NCBI GenBank assembly: GCA_035648415.1
Contig: DASRLO010000113.1
Location: forward strand, 1 to 64,000
Source of the DNA: DATARH01 sp035648415
Lineage (GTDB): Bacteria; Pseudomonadota; Alphaproteobacteria; ATCC43930; CGMCC-115725
Length of the DNA stretch: 64,000 nucleotides
Direction of reading: 5' to 3'
The notes beneath the pieces are model-generated. The model ran no database searches and was not told the DNA's origin. It was given only the letters and a program-made list of their open reading frames with translations. The stretch's first letter is position 1, and each line of letters starts with the position of its first letter. Shown here one piece after another: positions 8,653 to 16,504 of this stretch. The translations under genes were made by a program, and so were the position numbers.

Positions 8653-8669
8653 ATACTCAGTATGAGTAT
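8653..8669. promoter_or_regulatory. operator-like palindrome upstream of nadE
   Basis: ATACTCA-GTA-TGAGTAT is a perfect 7-bp inverted repeat with a 3-base spacer, in an AT-rich island of otherwise GC-rich DNA between the purA stop and nadE. It is 48-64 bases ahead of the nadE start. It does not match the NrtR operator pattern I know. The binding protein is unknown. Confidence 0.45.
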
Positions 8670-8678
8670 TTGTCAATC

Positions 8679-9968
8679 TCAGTCTGCGAAGGGGTCGCGC
8701 ACCAGCACCGTGTCGTCGCGCTCGGGACTGGTCGAGAGCATCGCCACCGGCGCGCCGATCAGCTCCTCGACGCGGCGAATGTACTTAATTGCCATCGCCG
8801 GCAGATCGGCCCAAGAGCGCGCGCCACGCGTACTTTCGCGCCAGCCGGCGAAGCTCTCGTAGACTGGCCGGATTTCAGCCTGCGCCGTGGTGCCTGCCGG
8901 CATGTAATCGTAGGTCTTGCCACCTCGGCGATAGCCGGTACAAATCTTGATCTCCTCGAAGCCGTCGAGCACATCGAGCTTGGTCAGGGCGATGCCATCG
9001 ATCCCGCCGAACTTGATCGCCTGCCGCACCATTACCGCGTCGAACCAACCGCAACGCCGCGGCCGACCGGTCACGACACCGAATTCTTTCCCGCGATCTC
9101 CCAGCATCTGACCGATCTCGTCCGTGAGTTCGGTCGGGAACGGACCGCTGCCGACGCGCGTCGTATAGGCTTTGCTGATACCGAGCACGAAGCCAACCGA
9201 GGACGGCGCGATCCCCGCCCCCGCCGCCGCCTGCCCCGCCAGCGTGTTCGACGAGGTCACATAGGGGTAGGTGCCGTGATCGACATCGAGCATCGCCGCC
9301 TGCGCGCCCTCGAACAGGATGCGGCGGCCGGTGCGGCGTGCCTCGTCCAGGATGCGCCAGCACGCATCGGCATAGGGCAGCACCCGGGGCGCCACCTCGC
9401 GCAGCGACGCCAGCAACTCGTCTCGTTTGACCTCGGGCGCATCGAGTCCGCGCAGCAGCGCGTTGTGGTGCAGCAGCACCTCGTCGACCCGGTCCTCGAG
9501 CGCCTTCGGGTCGGCGAGGTCGCAGACCCGGATCGCCCGCCGCCCGACCTTGTCCTCGTAAGCCGGGCCGATGCCGCGCCCGGTGGTGCCGATCTTCTTG
9601 GCGCCCCGGCGCTCCTCGCGCGCCCGGTCTAGCGCGCCGTGCGACGGCAGGATCAGCGCCGCGTTGTCGGCGAGCTTCAGGTTCTTCGGCGAGATGTCGA
9701 GCCCCTTGCCGCGCATCGTCTCGATCTCGGCGATGAGAGCCCACGGATCGACGACGACGCCGTTGCCGATGATCGACAGCGTCCCGCGCACCACCCCCGA
9801 CGGCAACAGGCTCAGTTTGTATTCGACACCGCCGACGACGAGTGTGTGGCCGGCATTGTGGCCGCCCTGGAAGCGCACCACGATCTCGGCGCGCTCGGCC
9901 AGCCAATCGACGATCTTGCCTTTGCCCTCGTCGCCCCATTGGGCGCCGACCACGGCGACGTTGCCCAT
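8679..9968 (-). CDS. purA: adenylosuccinate synthetase
   Basis: GTP-dependent conversion of IMP and aspartate to adenylosuccinate, the first committed step to AMP. It has 429 residues. The N-terminal loop GAQWGDEGKGKIVDWLAE includes the catalytic Asp, FQGGHNAGHT carries the catalytic His, and TTGRGIGPAYEDKVGRRAIR, DVDHGTYPYVTSSNT and GRPRRCGWFDAV are the other family blocks. The ATG at 9968 shares its A with the hisZ stop (TGATG), which points to coupled translation. A longer in-frame extension upstream lies within hisZ and is not conserved. Confidence 0.95.
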   Translation of the reverse strand: MGNVAVVGAQWGDEGKGKIVDWLAERAEIVVRFQGGHNAGHTLVVGGVEYKLSLLPSGVVRGTLSIIGNGVVVDPWALIAEIETMRGKGLDISPKNLKLADNAALILPSHGALDRAREERRGAKKIGTTGRGIGPAYEDKVGRRAIRVCDLADPKALEDRVDEVLLHHNALLRGLDAPEVKRDELLASLREVAPRVLPYADACWRILDEARRTGRRILFEGAQAAMLDVDHGTYPYVTSSNTLAGQAAAGAGIAPSSVGFVLGISKAYTTRVGSGPFPTELTDEIGQMLGDRGKEFGVVTGRPRRCGWFDAVMVRQAIKFGGIDGIALTKLDVLDGFEEIKICTGYRRGGKTYDYMPAGTTAQAEIRPVYESFAGWRESTRGARSWADLPAMAIKYIRRVEELIGAPVAMLSTSPERDDTVLVRDPFAD

Positions 9969-11146
9969 CAGACTCTCCCGCCGCCGCGAATTGGTTTCGG
10001 CTCGCCGACTTCGAGCACATGGCTGCACTCCAGCCTCCGCGCCTCGGCGTGCCAGTCGGCGGCCGGGGCCAGCGCCGCGACCGTAATCCACCCCGCGTCG
10101 CGCAACGTCGCGGCGTGCGCGGCATCGGCGCCGACCGGCAGCAACAGCCGGCGGCGCGGCTGCACCTTGGGCAAGGTCGACAGGATCATATCGGTATAAA
10201 GGGTAAAGCCGGTCGCCGGTTCGGGCAGCGCCGGATCGCCGGCGTCGTAACGGCCGCCGCGGCCCAACTCGCCGAGGGCGCCGCGCCGCGGTTCGATCCG
10301 CGAAAAGAACGTGAAGCTGATGCCGGTGTGATACTCGAAGCCGCGGTTCTCGACCGGATCGACGGTGAGTTTGAGCGCCGGCATCGCCGCCGCGAGCCCG
10401 TCAAGCACGGTGCCGAGCCGGTCGCGCTCGGCCCGCGCGCGCTCCGGCAGATCGAGTCTCGCGAGCGCGAGGCGCGCGGTTGCCGCGGGACCGGCGGCCG
10501 ACACCAGAGCCGACAGCAGCTTTCCCGCCTCGCCCGGCAGCGCGGCGACCGCGGTCGTGTCCTTGTGATCGAGCGCCGCGCGCAGCGCCGCCGCGCTGTC
10601 GCCGACGATCCCGAACGCCTCGGCGATCGCCGGGACCAAGGTCGGCATCGTCAGGTCGACCGACAAATTCGGCACGCCGATCTCGAGCAGCGCCTGGGCG
10701 GCGATCGCCACGACTTCGACATCGGCGCCTGGTCCCGCGGCGCCGATCAGCTCCGCGCCGACTTGGCCGAACTGCCGCTCGGGCCGCACTTCCGAGCCTT
10801 TTACCCGCAGCACCTGCCCGGCATAACTAAGCCGCAACGGCCGCTCCCGGTGCGCAAGGCGGGTCGCGGCGATACGGGCGACCTGCGGCGTCATGTCGGC
10901 GCGCACCGCGACCATGCGGTGCGAGGTCGGGTCCATCGTGCGGAATGTATCGTTGCCCATCGCCGCGCCCGCGCCCGACAGCAATGTCTCCTCGAATTCG
11001 ACGAGCGGCGGCTTGACCCGCTCATAGCCGTGCGCGGCGAGCACCGCCATCAGCCGGCCGGTGATTTCGGCTTCAAGCTCGGCCTGGGGCGGCAACAAAT
11101 CGTACAGCCCGGTCGGCAAGAGAGCGGCATGCGGTGCGTCGTTCAT
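9968..11146 (-). CDS. hisZ: ATP phosphoribosyltransferase regulatory subunit
   Basis: A class II aminoacyl-tRNA-synthetase paralogue that lacks tRNA charging and forms the regulatory half of a short-form HisG/HisZ complex in histidine synthesis. It has 392 residues. It opens LLPTGLYDLLPPQAELE and has motif 2-like FRTMDPTSHRMVAVRADMTPQVARIAATR. It lacks the full histidyl-tRNA synthetase histidine-binding signature and C-terminal anticodon domain, which separates it from HisS. The start MNDAPHAA at 11146 fits family length. It overlaps purA by one base. The hisZ-purA pair is common in alphaproteobacteria. hisG is not in this window. Confidence 0.9.
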   Translation of the reverse strand: MNDAPHAALLPTGLYDLLPPQAELEAEITGRLMAVLAAHGYERVKPPLVEFEETLLSGAGAAMGNDTFRTMDPTSHRMVAVRADMTPQVARIAATRLAHRERPLRLSYAGQVLRVKGSEVRPERQFGQVGAELIGAAGPGADVEVVAIAAQALLEIGVPNLSVDLTMPTLVPAIAEAFGIVGDSAAALRAALDHKDTTAVAALPGEAGKLLSALVSAAGPAATARLALARLDLPERARAERDRLGTVLDGLAAAMPALKLTVDPVENRGFEYHTGISFTFFSRIEPRRGALGELGRGGRYDAGDPALPEPATGFTLYTDMILSTLPKVQPRRRLLLPVGADAAHAATLRDAGWITVAALAPAADWHAEARRLECSHVLEVGEPKPIRGGGRV

Positions 11147-11536
11147 GTCGCGATTATTGCATTGAGCGCCACGAGAAAGCGATTGCTCCTGCGGCAAAAA
11201 AAGTCGATCGCGTCGGTGCTCCCCACCGATGCGAGCTCTTCGCTGCAACTTACTGCGATCGCGGGTGAAAGCCGCGCGGTCCGCCTTTCAAGCCCGGCTG
11301 GGCATGCCGCTTTAGGAAGGCGCAGCGGCGCGGCCGCCATCAGGTTTCCTTAACCACAATTGTCAGGTTGAATTGAGGATAAGTATTGCATCTTTTTGAA
11401 ACTGCTTACAGAATGCAGGTTGCATCGTCACTTCCCCCCACCTCGACGATGCAAGCCCAGTTCCGCCCATCTCGACGGAACTCGAAACCGCGGCCAACCC
11501 CCGGCCGCGGTTTCGGATTTCCAAGCGCGGAATCTT
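11147..11536. other. 390-base gap between serA and hisZ
   Basis: No gene is supported here. About 11340-11430 is an AT-rich island (for example gaattgaggataagtattg) that probably carries the hisZ-purA promoter, though I cannot assign -35 and -10 boxes with confidence. A hairpin at 11483-11515 ends the serA side. A 65-codon open frame at 11143-11340 on the minus strand has no ribosome binding site and no recognisable features. Confidence 0.5.
11483..11515 (-). terminator. strong hairpin after serA
   Basis: A perfect 13-bp stem CGAAACCGCGGCC/GGCCGCGGTTTCG with a 7-base loop begins 21 bases past the serA stop. No T run follows on either strand, so it is probably a terminator of the kind helped by Rho or pausing, rather than a fully canonical intrinsic one. 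Confidence 0.6.
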
Positions 11537-13114
11537 TCAGAACTGCATCGACTTGACCTGCACGACATTGGGCAATTCGCGAACTTTACCGAGCAGCGCC
11601 GGGGTTAGGGGCTGATCGACCTCGACCAGGCAGATCGCATCCTGCCCCGCGGCGGTTCGACCAAGATGGAAGGTCGCGATGTTGATCGACGCCGCGCCGA
11701 GCGTGTTGCCGAGCGCGCCAATAAATCCCGGCTTGTCGAGATTGCGCACGAAGAGGACATGCTCGCCGAGCTCGGCCTCGAGCGGTATGCCCTCGACCGC
11801 GACGAGGCGCGGCTTGTCGCCGGCGAACACCGTTCCGGCGATCGAGCGCGAGCCGCCCTCCCCGGTCACCGTGATCCGCATCAGCAGCTGGTAGTCGCCC
11901 GGCTCGGACTGCAGCGTCTCGCTGACGCGGATATCGCGCTGGCGGCAGATCACCGGCGCGTTGACCAGATTGACCGCCGCCAGCTGTGGCGCCAGCAGCC
12001 CGGTAAGAGCGGTCGCGGTGAGCGGCTTGACATTGAGATCGGCGATGGTGCCTTCGTAATCGATCGCTACCGACTTGATTTCGCTTTCGGTCAGCTGCCC
12101 CGCAAAGCTGCCGATCTGCTCCGCCAATTTAAAGTAGGGCCTCAGGCGGAGCGCATCCTCGGCGCTGAGCGAAGGCATATTGACCGCGTTGGTAACCGCA
12201 CCGGTCAACAGGAAATCCGCCATCTGTTCGGCGATCTGCACCGCGACGTTTTCCTGGGCCTCGGCGGTCGCCGCGCCCAGATGCGGCGTCGCGACGACAT
12301 TGTCGCGCCCGAACAGCGGGTTCTCGGTCGCCGGCTCGTCGACGAACACATCGATCGCCGCGCCGGCGACCCAGCCGCGGTCGAGCGCCTCGGCAAGATC
12401 CGCCTCGACGATGAGGCCACCGCGCGCGCAGTTGATGAGCCGTGCGCCGGGTTTCAGCTTGGCCATCGCGCGCGCATCGAGCATGCTGCGCGTCGCGTCG
12501 GTCATCGGCGTATGCAGCGTGATGAAGTCGGCGCGGGCCAGGAGCTCGTCGAGGCTCACCCGCTCGATCCCGAGATCGACCGCGCGCTCGGCCGAGAGAA
12601 AGGGGTCATAGCCGATCACCCGCATCTTCAGCCCCTGCGCGCGGTCGGCGACGATGGCGCCGATATTGCCGCAGCCGATGACGCCGAGGGTCTTGCCGCT
12701 GAGCTCGACCCCCATGAAGCGCGACTTTTCCCACTTTCCCGCCTGGGTCGAGCGGTCGGCGGCCGGGATCTGGCGCGCCAGCGCGAACATCATCGCGATC
12801 GCGTGCTCGGCGGCGGTGATCGCATTGCCGTAGGGCGTGTTCATCACGACGATGCCGCGTTCGGTCGCGGCCGGCACGTCGATATTGTCGACGCCGATTC
12901 CGGCCCGGCCGATGATCCGCAGTTTGTCGGCGACCGCGATCAGCTGCGGCGTCACCTTGGTCGCCGAGCGCACCGCGAGCCCGTCATAGGCGCCGATCCG
13001 CGCCGCAAGCGCCTCGGGCTTGAGGCCGGTCGCGACATCGGCTTCGACCCCGCGCTCGACGAAAACAGCGACGGCGCGCGGGCTTAGCTCGTCGGCGATC
13101 AAGACTTTTGGCAT
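11537..13114 (-). CDS. serA: D-3-phosphoglycerate dehydrogenase
   Basis: Oxidises 3-phosphoglycerate to 3-phosphohydroxypyruvate with NAD+, the first step of serine synthesis. This is the long form at 525 residues. The Rossmann motif is GVIGCGNIGAIVADRA (about 145-160). The catalytic Arg is in NCARGGLIVE, the Glu follows in the DVFVDEPATENPLF block, and the His is in TPHLGAATAEAQENVA. An intervening domain and a C-terminal ACT domain (HVLFVRNLDKPGFIGALG) follow, so serine feedback is plausible. It is downstream of serC on the same strand with a palindromic repeat in the 163-base gap. Confidence 0.95.
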   Translation of the reverse strand: MPKVLIADELSPRAVAVFVERGVEADVATGLKPEALAARIGAYDGLAVRSATKVTPQLIAVADKLRIIGRAGIGVDNIDVPAATERGIVVMNTPYGNAITAAEHAIAMMFALARQIPAADRSTQAGKWEKSRFMGVELSGKTLGVIGCGNIGAIVADRAQGLKMRVIGYDPFLSAERAVDLGIERVSLDELLARADFITLHTPMTDATRSMLDARAMAKLKPGARLINCARGGLIVEADLAEALDRGWVAGAAIDVFVDEPATENPLFGRDNVVATPHLGAATAEAQENVAVQIAEQMADFLLTGAVTNAVNMPSLSAEDALRLRPYFKLAEQIGSFAGQLTESEIKSVAIDYEGTIADLNVKPLTATALTGLLAPQLAAVNLVNAPVICRQRDIRVSETLQSEPGDYQLLMRITVTGEGGSRSIAGTVFAGDKPRLVAVEGIPLEAELGEHVLFVRNLDKPGFIGALGNTLGAASINIATFHLGRTAAGQDAICLVEVDQPLTPALLGKVRELPNVVQVKSMQF

Positions 13115-13134
13115 TCAATACCTCAAGAAGATGA

Positions 13135-13273
13135 ACAATGAGGCGATGAGATTTAGGTGTCATTGCGAGCGGAGTGAAGCAATCTCGCTCCGAAGGAAGC
13201 CTCGTTTCTTCGAGATTGCTTCGTCGCCCTGCAGGCTCCTCGCAATGACGCCGTACCCTCACCGCCTCATTGT
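13135..13273. repeat. nested palindromic intergenic repeat
   Basis: Three concentric inverted repeats fill the serC-serA gap. The outer pair ACAATGAGGCGATGAG (13135-13150) and its complement at 13258-13273 match at 15 of 16. The middle pair is GTCATTGCGAG (13159-13169) with CTCGCAATGAC (13239-13249). The inner pair is GAAGCAATCTCG (13176-13187) with CGAGATTGCTTC (13211-13222). The core looks like the dispersed cattgcgag...gaagcaatc repeats seen between genes in many alphaproteobacterial genomes. A diverged relative lies at 42190-42270. It may act as an mRNA processing or stability element within the serC-serA transcript. Confidence 0.8.
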
Positions 13274-13277
13274 GAAC

Positions 13278-14438
13278 TTAAGCAGCTTTGGCCGCCTCCC
13301 GCTCCTTACCCCAGGCCCAGTCCAGCCACGGCAATAGCGCCTCGACATCGCTCTGCTCGACGGTCGCGCCGGTCCAGATGCGGATCCCCGGCGGCGAGGC
13401 GCGGTGCGTGGCGAGATCGTAGCCGACGCCTTCCTTGTCGAGCCGCGCCAGCATCCGCCGCGATGTCGTGAAGCGGGTTTCCGTCGGCAGTGCGGCGAAC
13501 CACGGGTCGGTGATCGTCAGACATGGCGAGGTACATGACCGCGTCGCCGGGTCCGCGGCGAGGAACTCAACCCAAGGGGTGCGCTCGACCCAATCGGCGA
13601 CAACCGCGAGGTTGCCCTCGGCGCGGCCGACGCAACCGTCGAGACCGCCGACGCTTTCCGCCCATTTCAGCGAGTCGAGCGCGTCCTCGATGCACAGCAT
13701 CGATGGGGTGTTGATCGTCTCGCCGCGGAACAGCCCTTCCATCAGCTTGCCCTTGGCGGTCATGCGAAAGATTTTCGGCAGCGGCCAAGGCGGGGTATAG
13801 CTCTCCAGTCGCTCGACCGCGCGCGGGCTCAGCGCGATCATGCCGTGCCCCGCCTCGCCGCCCAGCGCCTTCTGCCACGACCAGGTGACGACATCGAGCT
13901 TCGGCCACGGCAGCCGCATCGCGAACGCCGCCGAGGTCGCGTCGCAGATCGTCAGCCCCTTGCGGTCGGCGGCGATCCAGTCGCCATCGGGCACGCGCAC
14001 GCCCGAGGTCGTGCCATTCCATACGAAAACGACATCGCGGCCGGAATCGACCGCGGACAGATCGGGCAGCTTGCCGTAAGGCGCCGCGAAATGACGGATA
14101 TCGGGCAGCTTCAGGTGGTGGACGACATCGTCGACCCAGGTCTCGCTGAAATTTTCCCAGGACAGCAGATCGACCCCGCGCGCGCCCAGCAGCGACCACA
14201 ACGCCATCTCAACCGCACCGGTATCCGAAGCCGGGACGATCCCGATCTTGTAATCCGCCGGTATGCGCAGCACGGCGCGCGAGCGCTCAATGATTTCGGC
14301 GCATTGCGCGAGACCCGGCGCGGAACGGTGCGACCGTCCGGCCAAAGCCGCCGACAGTGCCATTGGCGACCATCCAGGTCGCTTGGCGCACGGCCCCGAG
14401 GAAAAACATGGATTGGCCGGACGCCGCGTCGGCCTCAT
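13278..14438 (-). CDS. serC: phosphoserine aminotransferase
   Basis: PLP enzyme converting 3-phosphohydroxypyruvate and glutamate to phosphoserine and 2-oxoglutarate. It has 386 residues and belongs to the alphaproteobacterial/Methanosarcina-type subfamily (ANPCFSSGPCAKRPGW near the N-terminus). The PLP lysine is in WSWQKALGGEAGHG. The start at 14438 is preferred over the in-frame ATG at 14444 because AAAGG lies six bases upstream of the former and immediately abuts the latter. A leader hairpin sits 30-57 bases upstream of the start. serA follows on the same strand. Confidence 0.93.
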   Translation of the reverse strand: MRPTRRPANPCFSSGPCAKRPGWSPMALSAALAGRSHRSAPGLAQCAEIIERSRAVLRIPADYKIGIVPASDTGAVEMALWSLLGARGVDLLSWENFSETWVDDVVHHLKLPDIRHFAAPYGKLPDLSAVDSGRDVVFVWNGTTSGVRVPDGDWIAADRKGLTICDATSAAFAMRLPWPKLDVVTWSWQKALGGEAGHGMIALSPRAVERLESYTPPWPLPKIFRMTAKGKLMEGLFRGETINTPSMLCIEDALDSLKWAESVGGLDGCVGRAEGNLAVVADWVERTPWVEFLAADPATRSCTSPCLTITDPWFAALPTETRFTTSRRMLARLDKEGVGYDLATHRASPPGIRIWTGATVEQSDVEALLPWLDWAWGKEREAAKAA

Positions 14439-14467
14439 GGTCATCCTTTCTGTAACAGGATCGTCAC

Positions 14468-14495
14468 AAAACGAGACCGACGAGGGCCTCGTTTT
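14468..14495 (-). promoter_or_regulatory. serC leader hairpin (possible attenuator)
   Basis: On the minus strand AAAACGAG and CTCGTTTT pair in an 8-bp stem with a 12-base loop. The 3' arm ends in TTTT, 23 bases before the preferred-start region of serC. A terminator-shaped stem this close to the start fits the position of the serC leader motif described upstream of serC in alphaproteobacteria. I infer the link from position and shape only and cannot score it against that model. Confidence 0.5.
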
Positions 14496-14628
14496 CAGCG
14501 ACGAAACCTATGCAAAGGACAGGCGCCGGTCAATTCGGCGGGTATGGGATCGCCCGCGGCAACGCCGCGCAGTTCCGTTGCGGCGGTGGGGTCCGCCGCT
14601 GGCACTTAAGAATGCGAAAGCCTCGGGA

Positions 14629-14835
14629 TCAGAAGATCGCGAGGCCGATGACCGGGTTGTTCCAGGTCTTGCGAACCTGCGCCTCGACGCATAGCCCCGA
14701 CGGGGTGATCGCATCGTGTATGCGAGGGTCCAGTTGGGATTCTACGGGGGCTAGCGACCGGACTAAATGCGCGATGGTCGCTTCTTCGCTGACATGCCAT
14801 TTCCGAAAATGCGCGTGGTCGGTGCGCTCGGTCAT
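14629..14835 (-). CDS. small protein of unknown function
   Basis: A 68-residue protein, not recognised. It begins MTERTDHAHFRKWHVSEEAT and ends in a short hydrophobic tail NPVIGLAIF. It is charged and soluble otherwise, with one cysteine (GLCVEA). The case for a real gene is its ribosome binding site: GGAGGGAGG lies directly upstream of the ATG with suitable spacing, much stronger than the chance background in this window. It sits about 190 bases upstream of serC on the same strand and may share its transcript. An overlapping alternative frame was rejected. Confidence 0.55.
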   Translation of the reverse strand: MTERTDHAHFRKWHVSEEATIAHLVRSLAPVESQLDPRIHDAITPSGLCVEAQVRKTWNNPVIGLAIF

Positions 14836-15066
14836 GGTTACCTCCCTCCGATTGAGCGATGGGGGCTCGCCCCTTCCGGTGAGACTTTAATAGGATCGGT
14901 TTTGGCGAGGAGCAACTGTTTTGCTAACACAACGCTCAAAAAAATCGCGACTTGCCCATTTTCCAGTCAGTTTACCGCGGGGACATCTCCGGTTACCGGG
15001 GATTTACCAAGGTCAGTCGCTGCCACATTGCGGCGACGGCCATTCGGTGGATTACTCAATCTCGCT

Positions 15067-15119
15067 TCATCCACAGCGGCGACAGGGATTATCCACCAAG
15101 GCCGCGAAAACCATCCACA
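15067..15119 (+). promoter_or_regulatory. cluster of three DnaA-box-like sequences
   Basis: TCATCCACA (15067-15075), TTATCCACC (15089-15097) and CCATCCACA (15111-15119) each differ from the DnaA box consensus TTATCCACA by one or two bases. They are evenly spaced by 22 bases, two helical turns. They lie 21-73 bases ahead of the monooxygenase start, so they could instead be an operator with phased half-sites. The even spacing is the notable point. I do not claim an origin. Confidence 0.35.
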
Positions 15120-15139
15120 GCGACAGAGGAAGACGATCA

Positions 15140-16225
15140 ATGGAATACGGCCTGTTCACGATGCCATCGCATCCTCCCGAGCGCAGCCTCTACGACGGAC
15201 ATCGCTGGGATTTGCAGACGCTGCGTTGGGCCGACGAACTCGGCTACAGCGAGGCCTGGATCGGCGAGCATCATACCGCGCCCTGGGAGCCGCACCCCTC
15301 GCCCGATCTGTTGATCGCCCAGGCGCTGATGGAAACGAGCCGCATCCGCCTCGCGCCGGGCGGGTTCCTGCTGCCCTACCATCACCCCGCCGAACTCGCG
15401 AACCGCGTGGCGATGCTCGACCATATGGCACAGGGCCGGCTCAATTTCGGTGTCGCCGCCAGCGGGCTGCCGAGCGATTGGGCAATGTTCAACGTCGACG
15501 GCAATTCCGGACAGCACCGCGAAATGACCCGCGAGGCGCTCGACATCATCCTCAAGCTGTGGACCGAGGACGAGCCGTTCACCTATACCGGCAAGTATTG
15601 GCAAGTGTCGCGGATCGAGCCGATGCTGCGCACGCTGCGCGCGCACATCAAGCCGTTCCAGAAGCCCTATCCGCCGATCGGCGTCGCCGGGGTCAGCAAG
15701 GGGTCGGAGACGCTGAAGCTCGCCGGCGAGCACGGCTTCCTGCCGATGAGCCTCAACCTCAACCCCGGCTATGTCGCCAGCCACTGGGAATCCGTCGAGG
15801 AAGGCGCGCGGCGCAGCGGCCGCACGCCGCGCCGCTCCGATTGGCGGCTGGTGCGCGAGATCTTCGTCGCCGATACCGACGAAGCAGCCTGGCGCTTTTC
15901 CGTCGGCGCGCAGATGGGGCGGATGATGCGCGAATATTTCCTGCCGCTCCTCACCGATGTCGGCGTGATCCAGTTCCTGAAGCACGACGAGAACGTCGCC
16001 GACAGCGACGTCACCCCGGAATACTGCGCCCGTCACAACTGGCTGATCGGCTCGCCCGCAACGGTGGTCGAGAAGATCGAACGGATGTACGAGGAGGTCG
16101 GCGGCTTCGGCTCGTTGCTGCTCTTCTGCTTCGACTACAGCGAGACACCTGAAGCCTGGCGCGATTCGATGCGGCTCCTCGCCGAAGAGGTGATGCCGAA
16201 GGTCGCGCATCTCACCGGATCGTAG
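15140..16225 (+). CDS. LLM-class flavin-dependent monooxygenase
   Basis: Bacterial-luciferase-like FMNH2-dependent oxygenase, 361 residues, single TIM-barrel domain. Family blocks are MEYGLFTMPSHPPERS, GYSEAWIGEHHT, RIRLAPGGFLLPYHHPAELA, DHMAQGRLNFGVAASGLPSD and the late NWLIGSPATVVEKIERM. The enzyme would need a reduced flavin from a separate reductase. The substrate is not known; relatives act on alkanals, limonene and similar hydrophobic compounds. The start at 15140 follows GAGGA by nine bases. A longer in-frame reading from 14921 is discarded, since it crosses the low-complexity leader and the DnaA-like boxes. Confidence 0.88.
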   Translation: MEYGLFTMPSHPPERSLYDGHRWDLQTLRWADELGYSEAWIGEHHTAPWEPHPSPDLLIAQALMETSRIRLAPGGFLLPYHHPAELANRVAMLDHMAQGRLNFGVAASGLPSDWAMFNVDGNSGQHREMTREALDIILKLWTEDEPFTYTGKYWQVSRIEPMLRTLRAHIKPFQKPYPPIGVAGVSKGSETLKLAGEHGFLPMSLNLNPGYVASHWESVEEGARRSGRTPRRSDWRLVREIFVADTDEAAWRFSVGAQMGRMMREYFLPLLTDVGVIQFLKHDENVADSDVTPEYCARHNWLIGSPATVVEKIERMYEEVGGFGSLLLFCFDYSETPEAWRDSMRLLAEEVMPKVAHLTGS

Positions 16226-16504
16226 CCTCGATATGTCAGGGTTGCACCGCGGCGGGGGCCGTTCCCATATAAGCAATGCGCCGCTGCCATGTTGTTGGAG
16301 AGATTGCGCGGATGCTGCCGCTGCGGCAGATTTCGCGCCCCGCTCCGCATGCAGTGTCTCGCATAGGGAGGATGACGGCTATCGCCGGTAGGGGTATAAG
16401 CGCCGCCTGTGCCGTCGTACCGCATCCCCGGCGGGCGGCGGCAGGCGCGAGGCCGCGCCGAGAGATAATCCGGGCCGGCGGGGGCTTGGCCCGACGGGAG
16501 ATAG

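Noticed and set aside
6704..8665. A 653-codon open frame antisense to nadE
   Set aside because: It mirrors a conserved gene, is Arg/Gly-rich and low in complexity, and has no ribosome binding site. Long antisense frames are expected at this G+C.
13135..13273. A CRISPR array or tRNA remnant in the serC-serA gap
   Set aside because: The repeats are inverted and nested, not direct and spaced, and no cloverleaf folds. No CRISPR array or tRNA gene was seen anywhere in the window.
15067..15119. A replication origin
   Set aside because: Three DnaA-like words without an AT-rich unwinding region or neighbouring dnaA/parA-type genes are not enough.
16276..16504. Short open frames between the monooxygenase and the oxidoreductase operon
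   Set aside because: Basic, low-complexity sequence without a ribosome binding site. The 279-base gap most likely holds the operon promoter.
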